Shown here piece after piece: positions 55,260 through 63,583 of a stretch of DNA of 64,000 bases (within the stretch, counting starts at the first letter, position 1; the number at the start of each line of letters is the position of its first letter). Where the stretch lies: NCBI RefSeq assembly GCF_026343115.1, contig NZ_JAPEMC010000001.1, forward strand, positions 4,235,501-4,299,500, written 5' to 3'. A program made the translations under genes and the position numbers. Below the pieces are notes generated by a model that had not been told where the DNA came from, ran no database searches, and worked only from the letters and a program-made list of their open reading frames with translations. The DNA is from Streptomyces sp. NBC_00102 (GTDB taxonomy: Bacteria > Actinomycetota > Actinomycetes > Streptomycetales > Streptomycetaceae).

Positions 55260-56306
55260 TCAGAACTCCAGGACGACCTGGAGGGCGTCGGCCGGGCGCT
55301 CGTCCAGCAGGACGTAGGCGTCGGCGGCGTCCGCCACCGGGACGATGTGGCTGACCAGGGACTTCACGTCGACCAGGCCCTCGGCGACCAGCGAGAGGAA
55401 GGTCTGCTGGAGCCGCTCGACGGTCCACCGGCCGGCCAGCTGCGGGGGGACCCCGCCGATCTGGGAGCAGATGAGCTGCACCCGGTTGTGGTGGAACTCG
55501 TCGCCGAGCCGCAGCCCGGCGCCGTCGCCCTGGTAGAAGCCGGAGGCCACCACACGGCCGCCCACTGTCACCGAGCGCAGGGCCTCGTGGAGGGCCGGGT
55601 AGACACCGCTGATCTCGATCGCGACGTCGGCGCCCTGGCCGCCGGTGGCCTCGCGGACGCGCTCGGCGACGCTGTCGGTACGGGCGTTCAGGGTGCGGCG
55701 CGCGCCGTAGGTACGGGCGGTGTCGAGGCGGCCGTCGAGGGCGTCGACGGCGGTGACGCGGGCGCCGTTGAGCTGGGCGAGGCGGGTGGTGAGCAGGCCG
55801 ATGACGCCCTGCCCGAAGACGGCGACCTCCTCGCCGAGGTGGATGTCGGCGGCGAGCACCGCGTTGTACGCGATGGCGCCGACGCGGGCGAAGGCGCCCG
55901 CCAGCGGCTCCAGGCCGGCCGGCAGCGTGTGGCCCACCATCCGCTCGGCGGGCACGATGCCCTCGCTGCGGTGGCCCCAGATGCCCCAGACCAGGTCGCC
56001 CACGGCCGGCATGCCGGGTACGTCCGTCAGCTCGGGCGACACCTCGGTGACCTCGCCGACCTCGGAGTACCCCCAGCCGGCCACCGGGTACTCGATGCCC
56101 GCCGCGCCGTCGCGGAAGAGGCGGGCCTCGGCGTCCCAGGTCCGCGTCAGGTACGGGTTGGTGCCCCGGTAGGCGGTGAGCTCGGTGCCCGCGGAGATGC
56201 CGGAGTAGCGCGTACGGACCCGCAGGTGGCCCGCCGGCAGGGCGGCGCTCTCGTGCTCGGCGACTTCTACCTGGCGAGGGCCGGTGAACTGGACGACGCG
56301 TTCCAC
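55260..56306 (-). CDS. Zinc-type alcohol/sugar dehydrogenase (MDR family)
   Basis: A 348-residue medium-chain dehydrogenase. The Rossmann motif is VFGQGVIGLL (GxGxxG), followed by the Asp of TAVDALDGR, which selects NAD. The structural-zinc Cys cluster is not seen, and the N-terminal segment RYSGISAGTELTAYRG marks the group of sorbitol/galactitol-like dehydrogenases lacking it. The gene starts with GTG at 56306. It is the first gene of the minus-strand sugar operon and has a good promoter at 56354-56381. Confidence 0.85.
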   Translation of the reverse strand: MERVVQFTGPRQVEVAEHESAALPAGHLRVRTRYSGISAGTELTAYRGTNPYLTRTWDAEARLFRDGAAGIEYPVAGWGYSEVGEVTEVSPELTDVPGMPAVGDLVWGIWGHRSEGIVPAERMVGHTLPAGLEPLAGAFARVGAIAYNAVLAADIHLGEEVAVFGQGVIGLLTTRLAQLNGARVTAVDALDGRLDTARTYGARRTLNARTDSVAERVREATGGQGADVAIEISGVYPALHEALRSVTVGGRVVASGFYQGDGAGLRLGDEFHHNRVQLICSQIGGVPPQLAGRWTVERLQQTFLSLVAEGLVDVKSLVSHIVPVADAADAYVLLDERPADALQVVLEF

Positions 56307-56353
56307 GGGGGTCTCCGTTGGTGCTGGGAGGGGACTGCTGCTGACTTAGGTCG

Positions 56354-56403
56354 AAGATATCTCAGAGTTATGTCTTGTCAATAAGCAAAAGTGGTGCTGA
56401 GAT
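56354..56403. promoter_or_regulatory. Divergent promoter with flanking dyad for the sugar locus
   Basis: On the minus strand TTGACA and TATCTT, 16 bp apart (56354-56381), form a near-consensus promoter. On the plus strand TTGTCA and TGAGAT, 17 bp apart, form a weaker one using the same central bases. ATCTCAG (56359-56365) and CTGAGAT (56397-56403) are exact mirror copies, covering both -10 regions. One protein, perhaps the ROK regulator, could control both directions. Confidence 0.65.
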
Positions 56404-56440
56404 GCGTCATGAAAGTGCGTAAGTGGCGTGAGGACACAGC

Positions 56441-57844
56441 ATGGTGATGAAGGCCCGACGGTCGAAGGCGACCCTCTTCGGACTCGCCGCGACCCTGGGA
56501 GCCGGCCTGCTCGCGGGCTGCTCCGGCAGCTCCGGTGCCGAGAAGCCGGACAACCGGATCACGGTCTGGTCGCAGGAGAACCTGGCACCGCGGATGGCGG
56601 CGACCAAGAAAGTGGTCGCCCGCTTCGAGAAGGAGACCGGGATCGAGGTCGACCTGGTCGGCGTGGACGAGGCCCAGCTCCCGCAGCTGATCATGTCCGC
56701 CGCGGCCGCCGGTGACCTCCCCGACGTGATCGGCGCCGTCCCCATGGGCCAGGTCTGGCAGATGTACGGCAGCGGGCTGCTCAACACGAAGGTCGCCGGG
56801 AAGGTCGTCCACGACCTGGACGCCGGGACCTTCAACGCCAACGCCCTCTCCCTCACGAAGGACGCCGGAACCACCCTCGCCGTCCCCTCCGACGCCTGGC
56901 TCCAGCTCCTCGTCTACCGCAAGGACCTCTTCGCCAAGGCCGGACTCGACGCACCGGACACCTACGCGAACGCGATCAAGGCCGCGAAGACGCTCGACAA
57001 GGGCGGTGTCGACGGCATCTCGCTCGCCACCGACCCCTCCGACGCCTTCACCCAGCAGAGCTTCGAGGACCTCGCCCTCGCCAACGGCTGCCAGCTCGTC
57101 GACGACGACGGCGAACCCGCCCTCGACTCCACCGCCTGCCGCAACGCCTTCGCCGCCTACGACGAACTGGGCGGGAAGCACGGCGCCCCCGGCACCCAGA
57201 CCGTGGACTCCACCCGCGCCACCTACTTCTCCGGCAAGTCCTCGATGATGGTCTGGTCCTCCTTCCTCCTGGACGAACTCGCCGGACTGCGCTCCGACGC
57301 GCTGCCCAGCTGCGCCCAGTGCAAGGACGACCCGGGCTTCCTCGCCCGCAACACCGGCATCGTCACCTCCCTCCAGGGCCCCGACGGCAAGGAACCCGCC
57401 CAGTTCGGCGAGATCACCTCCTGGGCCGTCACCAAGACCGCCGAGACCGGCGCCTCCGCCAAGTTCATCGAGTACATGATGGGCAAGGGCTACGAGGACT
57501 GGTTCGGCATGGCGCCCGAGGGCAAGATCCCGGTCCGCACCGGCACCGCCACCGACCCCGGCGCCTTCCGGAAGGCCTGGCGCGCCAGCGTCATGGGCGT
57601 CGACAAGCGCGAGTCCATGCAGAAGGCGTACCCCTCCGAACTCCTCGACCGGCTCGTCTCCGGCGTCGGCGACATGCAGCGGTGGGGCCTCGCCCAGGGC
57701 CAGGGCGCCCTCGTCGGAGCCACCAACGGCGAACTGCCCGTCGCCAAGGCCATCGGAGCGATGACCAGCGGCCAGAGCTCACCGGACGAGGCCGCCAAGG
57801 AAGCCAACGACGAAGTGGCAGCCCTCCAGAAGTCCCTCCAGTAG
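56441..57844 (+). CDS. Sugar ABC transporter substrate-binding lipoprotein
   Basis: A 467-residue family 1 solute-binding lipoprotein. The signal peptide has lipobox LAGC at about residue 27, then RITVWSQENLAPRM and DVIGAVPMGQVWQM patterns typical of sugar-binding proteins. It would sit on the outer face of the membrane and deliver sugar to the two permeases encoded next. ATG at 56441 or 56447 are both possible starts. The ligand cannot be named from the sequence. Confidence 0.9.
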   Translation: MVMKARRSKATLFGLAATLGAGLLAGCSGSSGAEKPDNRITVWSQENLAPRMAATKKVVARFEKETGIEVDLVGVDEAQLPQLIMSAAAAGDLPDVIGAVPMGQVWQMYGSGLLNTKVAGKVVHDLDAGTFNANALSLTKDAGTTLAVPSDAWLQLLVYRKDLFAKAGLDAPDTYANAIKAAKTLDKGGVDGISLATDPSDAFTQQSFEDLALANGCQLVDDDGEPALDSTACRNAFAAYDELGGKHGAPGTQTVDSTRATYFSGKSSMMVWSSFLLDELAGLRSDALPSCAQCKDDPGFLARNTGIVTSLQGPDGKEPAQFGEITSWAVTKTAETGASAKFIEYMMGKGYEDWFGMAPEGKIPVRTGTATDPGAFRKAWRASVMGVDKRESMQKAYPSELLDRLVSGVGDMQRWGLAQGQGALVGATNGELPVAKAIGAMTSGQSSPDEAAKEANDEVAALQKSLQ

Positions 57845-57879
57845 CCGCACGGCCGCTCTCTCCCCGAGGTAACCGACCC

Positions 57880-58860
57880 ATGAGTACGAAAACCAGCGGC
57901 GCGACGGTGCGCCGCGGACGTCCACGGACCACCAGCAGCCGGGAGAACCGCGCCGGCCTCGCCTTCGTGACCCCGACCTTCCTGGTCGTCCTGGTCGTGG
58001 TGATCCTGCCGATCCTGTGGACCGTGCTGCTCGCCTTCCAGAACGCCAAGCTCGTCGACATCCAGGAGAACGGCCTCTTCGGCAACTGGACCCTGGACAA
58101 CTTCCAGCAGGTCTTCGGCTCGCCCGGCTTCTGGAGCAGCCTCGGCACCACGCTGCTCTACACGGTCGGCGCCACCGCCGGCTCCATCGTGCTCGGACTG
58201 GTCGCCGCACTCGCCCTGCGCAAGCCGTTCCGGGGCCGCGGCATCCTGCGCGCCTCGATGCTGCTGCCGTACGTCGCACCGGTCGTCGCCGTCTCCTTCG
58301 TCTGGGAGGTGGCCCTCAGCCCGCAGTACGGCATCGTCAACGAGTGGGGCAGCAAGCTCCTCGGGTGGGACGACCCGATCGCCTTCCTCTCCACCCGCTC
58401 CTACGAAGTCAGCCTGCTCGGCGCGCACTTCGACATCCCGCTGGCGCTGCTCACCGTCATCGCCTTCGAGTCTTGGCGCTACTTCCCGTTCGCCTTCCTC
58501 TTCATGCTGGCCCGCCTCCAGGCGGTCCCGGACAGCCTGGAGGAGGCCGCCGAGGTCGACGGCGCCACCATCTCGCAGCGCTTCCGCCACATCCTGCTGC
58601 CGCAGATGATGCCCGTCATCGCCCTGCTGTCCGTCCTGCGCTTCATCATGACGTTCAACAAGTTCGACGACATCTACCTGCTCACCGGGGGCGGTTCGGG
58701 CACGGACGTCGTCGCGGTCCGCGTGTACGACTTCCTCACCTCGCGCTTCGACGTCGGCGCGGCCTCCGCCCAGGCGCTGATCCTCGCCCTCGTCCTCATG
58801 GTCCTGCTGGGCCTCTACTTCATGTTCTTCGGCAAGAAGGTCCAGGAGGAGCAGGCATGA
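57880..58860 (+). CDS. Sugar ABC transporter permease 1 (MalF-like)
   Basis: A 326-residue permease with six membrane spans and the EAA loop in EEAAEVDGATISQRFRHILLP, which docks to an ABC ATPase. GAGG lies 10 nt before ATG 57880. It overlaps the second permease by 4 nt. No ATPase gene is present in the locus, so a shared ATPase such as MsiK would energise it, as for many Streptomyces sugar importers. Confidence 0.92.
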   Translation: MSTKTSGATVRRGRPRTTSSRENRAGLAFVTPTFLVVLVVVILPILWTVLLAFQNAKLVDIQENGLFGNWTLDNFQQVFGSPGFWSSLGTTLLYTVGATAGSIVLGLVAALALRKPFRGRGILRASMLLPYVAPVVAVSFVWEVALSPQYGIVNEWGSKLLGWDDPIAFLSTRSYEVSLLGAHFDIPLALLTVIAFESWRYFPFAFLFMLARLQAVPDSLEEAAEVDGATISQRFRHILLPQMMPVIALLSVLRFIMTFNKFDDIYLLTGGGSGTDVVAVRVYDFLTSRFDVGAASAQALILALVLMVLLGLYFMFFGKKVQEEQA

Positions 58861-59804
58861 CCACCGCACCGTCCGTGACACGGCCGCAGGCCACCGGCCC
58901 CGCCGGTACCGGCACCTCCGCACCGCGCAAGGCGCGCATGAGCCGCGCCCAGTTCGAGGAACGGTTCTTCGGCATCGCCCGCTGGGTGGTGATCGCCTTC
59001 CTCGCGGTGATCACGATCGTGCCCTTCTACTACATGCTGCTGCTGTCGGTGAAGCCGATCGACTCGCTGCTCGTGGACCCGGGGAACCTCTGGGTCTCCT
59101 CGAAGGACTTCACCCTCGACACCTACCGCAGCGTCCTGAAGTCCACCGAGGACGGCGGCCAGGGCTTCCTCGGGATGCTGGGCAACTCCGCCCTGGTGGC
59201 CATCGCCACCGTCCTGCTGACGCTGGCCGCCGCCGTACCCGGCGCGTACGCCGTCAGCCGCCTCAAGTTCTTCGGCAGCCGGCACGTCAGCGCGCTCTTC
59301 CTGGCCGTCTACCTCTTCCCGGCCACCCTGCTCGCCGTCCCGCTCTTCGTGATGTTCGCGAAGATGGGGCTCTCCGGCAGCCTCGTCGGACTCGCCATCG
59401 TCTACATCGCGCAGACGGTCCCGGTCTCGATCTACATGATGAAGAACTACTTCGTCACCATCCCGTTCTCGATCGAGGAGGCCGCCGCCATCGACGGCGC
59501 CTCCCGCCTCCAGACCGTGCGCAAGGTGATCCTGCCGCTCGCGCTGCCCACCCTGATGGCGACCGGGCTCTACGTCTTCATGATCGCCTGGAACGAGTTC
59601 CTCTTCGCGCTCCTCTTCCTCGCCGCCGACCCGGACAAGTGGACGGTCTCCCTGGGCCTCCAGCAGCTCGCCAACGGCATCGAGGTCTCCAAGACGGTCC
59701 TGATGGCCGGTTCGGTCATCCTCACCATCCCCGTGGTAATCCTGTTCTTCGCCTCCGAGCGGCTCCTCACCGAGGGGCTGACCAGCGGCGCGGACAAGGG
59801 CTGA
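58857..59804 (+). CDS. Sugar ABC transporter permease 2 (MalG-like)
   Basis: A 315-residue permease with six hydrophobic segments and the EAA loop in EEAAAIDGASRLQTVRKVILPLALP. It starts at ATG 58857 in an ATGA overlap with permease 1. The two permeases form the membrane pore of the importer. It is followed by two hairpin terminators. Confidence 0.92.
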   Translation: MTTAPSVTRPQATGPAGTGTSAPRKARMSRAQFEERFFGIARWVVIAFLAVITIVPFYYMLLLSVKPIDSLLVDPGNLWVSSKDFTLDTYRSVLKSTEDGGQGFLGMLGNSALVAIATVLLTLAAAVPGAYAVSRLKFFGSRHVSALFLAVYLFPATLLAVPLFVMFAKMGLSGSLVGLAIVYIAQTVPVSIYMMKNYFVTIPFSIEEAAAIDGASRLQTVRKVILPLALPTLMATGLYVFMIAWNEFLFALLFLAADPDKWTVSLGLQQLANGIEVSKTVLMAGSVILTIPVVILFFASERLLTEGLTSGADKG

Positions 59805-59815
59805 CGCCCTGACAG

Positions 59816-59873
59816 TCCCTGACCCGGCTGACGTCGGGTCAGGGACGGCCGCGCCCGGGGGAGGCGCGGCCGC
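59816..59873 (+). terminator. Double hairpin terminator after the transporter operon
   Basis: GTCCCTGACCCG and its complement (59816-59847, 12-bp stem) are followed at once by CGGCCGCGCC and its complement (59847-59873, 10-bp stem). The transporter operon therefore probably ends here and the ROK gene has its own promoter. Confidence 0.85.
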
Positions 59874-59919
59874 ACGGCCGGCCCGCGGGGGCACGAGAGA
59901 CGGGACGAGGACGACCACG

Positions 59920-61164
59920 ATGGCAGGAAACCAGGCGAGCGCGGGACATCTGCTGCGGCTCATCCGCAGCGGTGAGGCCACCACGCGCGGCGAGCTCCAA
60001 CAGGCCACCGGACTCTCCCGGTCCACCGTCGGCCACCGCCTCGACCAGCTCTTCGGGGCCGGCTGGCTGCGCGGCGCGACCGGTACGTCCACCGGCGGAC
60101 GCCCTTCCTCCCGGCTGGAGTTCGACCCCACGCACGCCGTGGTGCTCGTCGCCGACCTGGAGACCCGGCACGGCCGCGCGGCCGTCGCCGACCTGTCCGG
60201 GAAGGTCCTCGCCGAGCGGACCGGGACCCTGGTCATCGCCGACGGCCCCGACGCCGTCCTCGACCGGCTCGCCCGCTGGTTCGGGCCGCTCCTGGAGGAA
60301 GCCGGCTCCGCACCGGACCGGGTCTGCGGCGTCGGCCTCTCCGTCCCCGGGCCCGTCGACTGGGAGAGCGCCCAGGTGGTCCAGCCGCCGATCATGCCCG
60401 GCTGGGACCGCTTCCCCGTGCGCGAGCGGATGCGCGCCGCGCTCGCCGAACACTTCGGTCCCGACGCCTTCGGCCCGGCCGCTTCCGGGGCGAAGGCCGC
60501 CGGTACCGGGGCGCTGCCCGTCTACGTCGACAACGACGCCAACCTCATGGCGCTGGCCGAACAGCGCGAGAACTACGCCGACTGCGGCGCGTTCGTCCTG
60601 GTCAAGGCGTCCACCGGCATCGGCGCGGGCATGGTCGTCGGCGGCGAGATGTACCGGGGCATCGACGGCGGCGCCGGCGACATCGGCCACATCCGCCTGC
60701 ACGACCGGCTCGACGCGCTCTGCATGTGCGGGTCCTACGGCTGCCTCGCCGCCGTGGCCAGCGGCCGGGCCATCGCCGAACAGCTCACCGCCGCCGGGGT
60801 CCCCACCGCCTCCGGCTCCGACGTGCGCCGCCACCTCGCCGCCGGACAGCCGGACGCCCTCCGGCTCGCCCGCGCCGCCGGACAGCGCGTCGGCGAGGTG
60901 CTCGTCACCGTGGTCACCCTCCTCAACCCGGGTGTCCTGATGCTCGGCGGCGACCTCGCGAGCACCCCGTTCCTCACCGGCGTACGCGAACTCCTCTACC
61001 AGCGGGCCATGCCCCGCACCACCGCCAACCTCCAGGTGGTCAGCACCTCGCTCGGCGACCGTGCCGCCCTCGCGGGGGCCGCCGTCATGGTGGTCGAGCG
61101 CCTCTACGACCCCGACCGTGCCGACGCCCGCCTCGCCGCGCTCGCCGCCGACGCGGCCCGCTGA
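59920..61164 (+). CDS. ROK-family transcriptional regulator
   Basis: A 414-residue protein with an N-terminal winged helix (TTRGELQQATGLSRSTVGHRLDQL) and a ROK sugar-kinase-like domain: VGLSVPGPVDW, GIGAGMVVGGEMYRG, the zinc motif GHIRL...CMCGSYGC, and a C-terminal LGGDLAS. The Asp of YVDNDANLMAL is conserved. ROK repressors sense a sugar or sugar phosphate and control sugar uptake genes, so it is the probable regulator of this locus. Confidence 0.9.
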   Translation: MAGNQASAGHLLRLIRSGEATTRGELQQATGLSRSTVGHRLDQLFGAGWLRGATGTSTGGRPSSRLEFDPTHAVVLVADLETRHGRAAVADLSGKVLAERTGTLVIADGPDAVLDRLARWFGPLLEEAGSAPDRVCGVGLSVPGPVDWESAQVVQPPIMPGWDRFPVRERMRAALAEHFGPDAFGPAASGAKAAGTGALPVYVDNDANLMALAEQRENYADCGAFVLVKASTGIGAGMVVGGEMYRGIDGGAGDIGHIRLHDRLDALCMCGSYGCLAAVASGRAIAEQLTAAGVPTASGSDVRRHLAAGQPDALRLARAAGQRVGEVLVTVVTLLNPGVLMLGGDLASTPFLTGVRELLYQRAMPRTTANLQVVSTSLGDRAALAGAAVMVVERLYDPDRADARLAALAADAAR

Positions 61165-61211
61165 CCCGGACCCGCACGCCCCCCGCCGTACCCACCCCGA
61201 TGGAGAGCACC

Positions 61212-62129
61212 ATGTCCCAGCACCCCACCACCGGCACCCCGTCCGACGCCTGGCCGCACCCGCCGGTCCGCGTCGGCCTGGTCGGGGCGGGGCCATGGGC
61301 CCGCACCATGCACGCCCGGATGCTGGCCGCCGGACCCGAGACCACGCTGAGCGGCGTCTGGGCCAGGCGCCCCGAGGCCGCCGCCGAGGTCGCGGACGCC
61401 TACGGCACGACGGCCGCCGGCTCCTTCGAGGAACTGCTCGACGGCTGCGACGCGGTCGCCTTCGCCGTACCGCCCGCGGTACAGGCGGAGCTCGCCGTGC
61501 ACGCGGCGAAGGCCGGCAAGGCCCTGCTGCTGGAGAAGCCGCTCGGCGCCGACCTGGCCGCCGCCCGCGCGGTCGCCGACGCGGTCGCCGAACACGCGGT
61601 CGTCTCCCAGCTCGTCCTCACCAAGCGCTACCACCCGACGACCCGCGCCTTCCTCGCCGAAGCGGCCGGACGCGAGTTCACCGGAGCCCGTTCCTGCTAC
61701 CTCCACGGAGCCTTTCTCGGCGGCGAGTTCGCCACCTCCTGGCGGCTGGAACACGGCGCGCTGCTCGACCTCGGCCCGCACCTGCTCGACCTGCTCGACA
61801 GCGCCGTCGCACCCATCGTCTCCGTACGCGGGACGGGCGACCCCCGCCGCTGGATCGAGCTGACCTGCGAGCACGAGAACGGCGCGGTCAGCCAGGCGTC
61901 CCTGTCCGGGAGCGTCCGGCTGGACCGTGCCCGTACCCGAATCGAACTCTTCGGCACCGGTGAGGAGTTGGTCTACGACACCGCCGGAATCGACCACGAG
62001 GAGTGCTGGCCGGTGCTCCGCCGCGAGTTCGCCGGTGCCGTGCGCACCGGAGTCGGAACCGGCATCGACGCCGCGCGTGGGCTGCGCATCCAGCAACTCC
62101 TCGACCAGGCACGCCCGGACGCCGCCTGA
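61212..62129 (+). CDS. Gfo/Idh/MocA-family oxidoreductase
   Basis: A 305-residue NAD(P)-dependent dehydrogenase. The Rossmann motif is GLVGAGPWA, the EKP motif is present as LLLEKPLG, and the central His/Lys set appears in LTKRYHPTT and GPHLLDLLDS. ATG at 61212 has GGAGAG 4 nt upstream; an earlier ATG at 61200 lacks a site. It lies 47 bp after the ROK gene and is probably co-transcribed. It would oxidise an intermediate of the imported sugar. Confidence 0.9.
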   Translation: MSQHPTTGTPSDAWPHPPVRVGLVGAGPWARTMHARMLAAGPETTLSGVWARRPEAAAEVADAYGTTAAGSFEELLDGCDAVAFAVPPAVQAELAVHAAKAGKALLLEKPLGADLAAARAVADAVAEHAVVSQLVLTKRYHPTTRAFLAEAAGREFTGARSCYLHGAFLGGEFATSWRLEHGALLDLGPHLLDLLDSAVAPIVSVRGTGDPRRWIELTCEHENGAVSQASLSGSVRLDRARTRIELFGTGEELVYDTAGIDHEECWPVLRREFAGAVRTGVGTGIDAARGLRIQQLLDQARPDAA

Positions 62130-62176
62130 CGGCCCCGCGAAGGCGGCTCTCCCGCACCAGGCCGATTTTCGACGCC

Positions 62177-62218
62177 CCGGGCCGCCGGTCCGCGGCACGG
62201 TGCGGACCGGCGGCCCGG
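62177..62218 (+). terminator. Terminator after the Gfo/Idh gene
   Basis: A perfect 17-bp inverted repeat (CCGGGCCGCCGGTCCGC and complement) with an 8-base loop, ending the sugar locus. Confidence 0.85.
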
Positions 62219-62367
62219 ACGACCGCGGTGGCCGTCTCCGGCCGCACGCGGAAGGGAAGTTGCCGGAGGCGGGCAGTGGCCGGCCGGATTTCCTGCCGAG
62301 CGATGCCGTACACCTCCGGCGATCGACTTCCTATGTTCGGGAAGGGACTTCGGGGGGTGTCACGCTC

Positions 62368-62757
62368 ATGCTTTCTCATCTGACCACCGGTGCGTGGTGG
62401 ACCATCGCGACCTTCGTCACCGTCGTCTACCTGGCCGCGATGCACTGGACCATGCCGACGCCCAAGGCCCGTCGGCGCATGTTCCTCGCTCCGGCGGCCG
62501 GCTGGATCTTTCTGCTGCCCCAGGCCGTGATCAAGGGCTATTCCGTTCCGGAGACCCTGTACGTCTACAGCACCGTGCTGGTGACGTTCGTCGTCGCGCT
62601 GACCCCGGTGGCGAAGCGGGTCGGGGCCGACATCGCGGAGCAGGAGCGGAACCCCTGGCGCAAGGTGCCGCTCAACACCTTCTCGCTGTACTGGTGTCTC
62701 GGGGCGCTCGCGGTGTGCGGGACGGCGGCGATCTGCTTCTGGCCGTCCTCCGGGTAG
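62368..62757 (+). CDS. Small membrane protein, paralogue of the protein at 50461
   Basis: A 129-residue protein with four hydrophobic segments. It opens MLSHLTTGAWWTIATFVTVVYLA and shares with the gene at 50461 the order of spans, GYSVPETLY against GYSAEVTLY, and a Trp-Pro end. The start is decided by that match and by the GGGGGG tract 11 bases upstream. It stands alone between the sugar locus and pth. No function is known. Confidence 0.75.
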   Translation: MLSHLTTGAWWTIATFVTVVYLAAMHWTMPTPKARRRMFLAPAAGWIFLLPQAVIKGYSVPETLYVYSTVLVTFVVALTPVAKRVGADIAEQERNPWRKVPLNTFSLYWCLGALAVCGTAAICFWPSSG

Positions 62758-62801
62758 GGCGGCCGGACCGTCCCCGGCCGGCCCCATGCCCCTTCGGCCG
62801 C

Positions 62802-63395
62802 TCAGGAGTTGTACGTCCCCTGGGCCCGCTCTAGCCCGTCCGCGAGCAGGGACTCGACCGCGTCCGCCGCCCGGTCCACCAGGTAGGCGAGCTCCTTGCG
62901 TTCGGTGGAGGAGAAGTCCTTCAGCACGAAGTCCGCGACCTGCATCCGGCCCGGCGGGCGGCCGATGCCGAAGCGCACCCGGTGGTACTCGGGACCCATC
63001 ACCTTCGTCATCGACTTCAGGCCGTTGTGCCCGTTGTCGCCGCCGCCCAGCTTCAGCCGCAGCGCGCCGAAGTCGATGTCCAACTCGTCGTGGATCGCGA
63101 CGACATGGTCGGTCGGCACCTTGTAGAAGTCGCGCAGCGCCGTCACCGGGCCGCCCGACAGGTTCATGTACGACTGCGGCTTCGCCAGGATCACCCGCCG
63201 GTTCGCCGGTCCGGGCGGGCCGATGCGGCCCTCCAGTACCTGCGCCTGCGCCTTCTGCGCACGCTTGAACTTCCCGCCGATCCGTTCCGCCAGCAGGTCG
63301 GCGACCATGAAGCCGACGTTGTGCCGGTTCGCGGTGTACTCGGGGCCGGGGTTGCCGAGGCCCACGATGAGCCAGGGGTCGGTGACGTCGGACAT
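62802..63395 (-). CDS. pth: Peptidyl-tRNA hydrolase
   Basis: A 197-residue enzyme that frees tRNA from peptidyl-tRNA dropped by ribosomes. Signature residues are [22 protein letters not shown] (catalytic His), PQSYMNLSG, the HDELDIDFG Asp, and [19 protein letters not shown] 8 nt upstream sets ATG 63395. It is followed on the other side by rplY, a pairing conserved in actinobacteria. A strong hairpin lies between them, so it may have its own promoter. Confidence 0.95.
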   Translation of the reverse strand: MSDVTDPWLIVGLGNPGPEYTANRHNVGFMVADLLAERIGGKFKRAQKAQAQVLEGRIGPPGPANRRVILAKPQSYMNLSGGPVTALRDFYKVPTDHVVAIHDELDIDFGALRLKLGGGDNGHNGLKSMTKVMGPEYHRVRFGIGRPPGRMQVADFVLKDFSSTERKELAYLVDRAADAVESLLADGLERAQGTYNS

Positions 63396-63512
63396 CTGCG
63401 CGCTGTCTCCTCGGATGCGGGCCGGGCGGGAAAGGCGGCCGGAGGGCGTGGTCACGGGGCCGGTACGGGCTGTACCGGGCTGTAGGGGCCTGGAGAGTGC
63501 CCCGCACAGGCC

Positions 63513-63555
63513 GACGGGGCGGCGGACTCCCCGGAAGGGAGGCCGCCGCCCCGTC
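63513..63555 (-). terminator. Terminator after rplY
   Basis: GACGGGGCGGCGG and its exact complement form a 13-bp stem with a 17-base loop, 29 bases past the rplY stop. Confidence 0.85.
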
Positions 63556-63583
63556 AGTCAAGCAGGTCGGACGAGGGCGAGGC

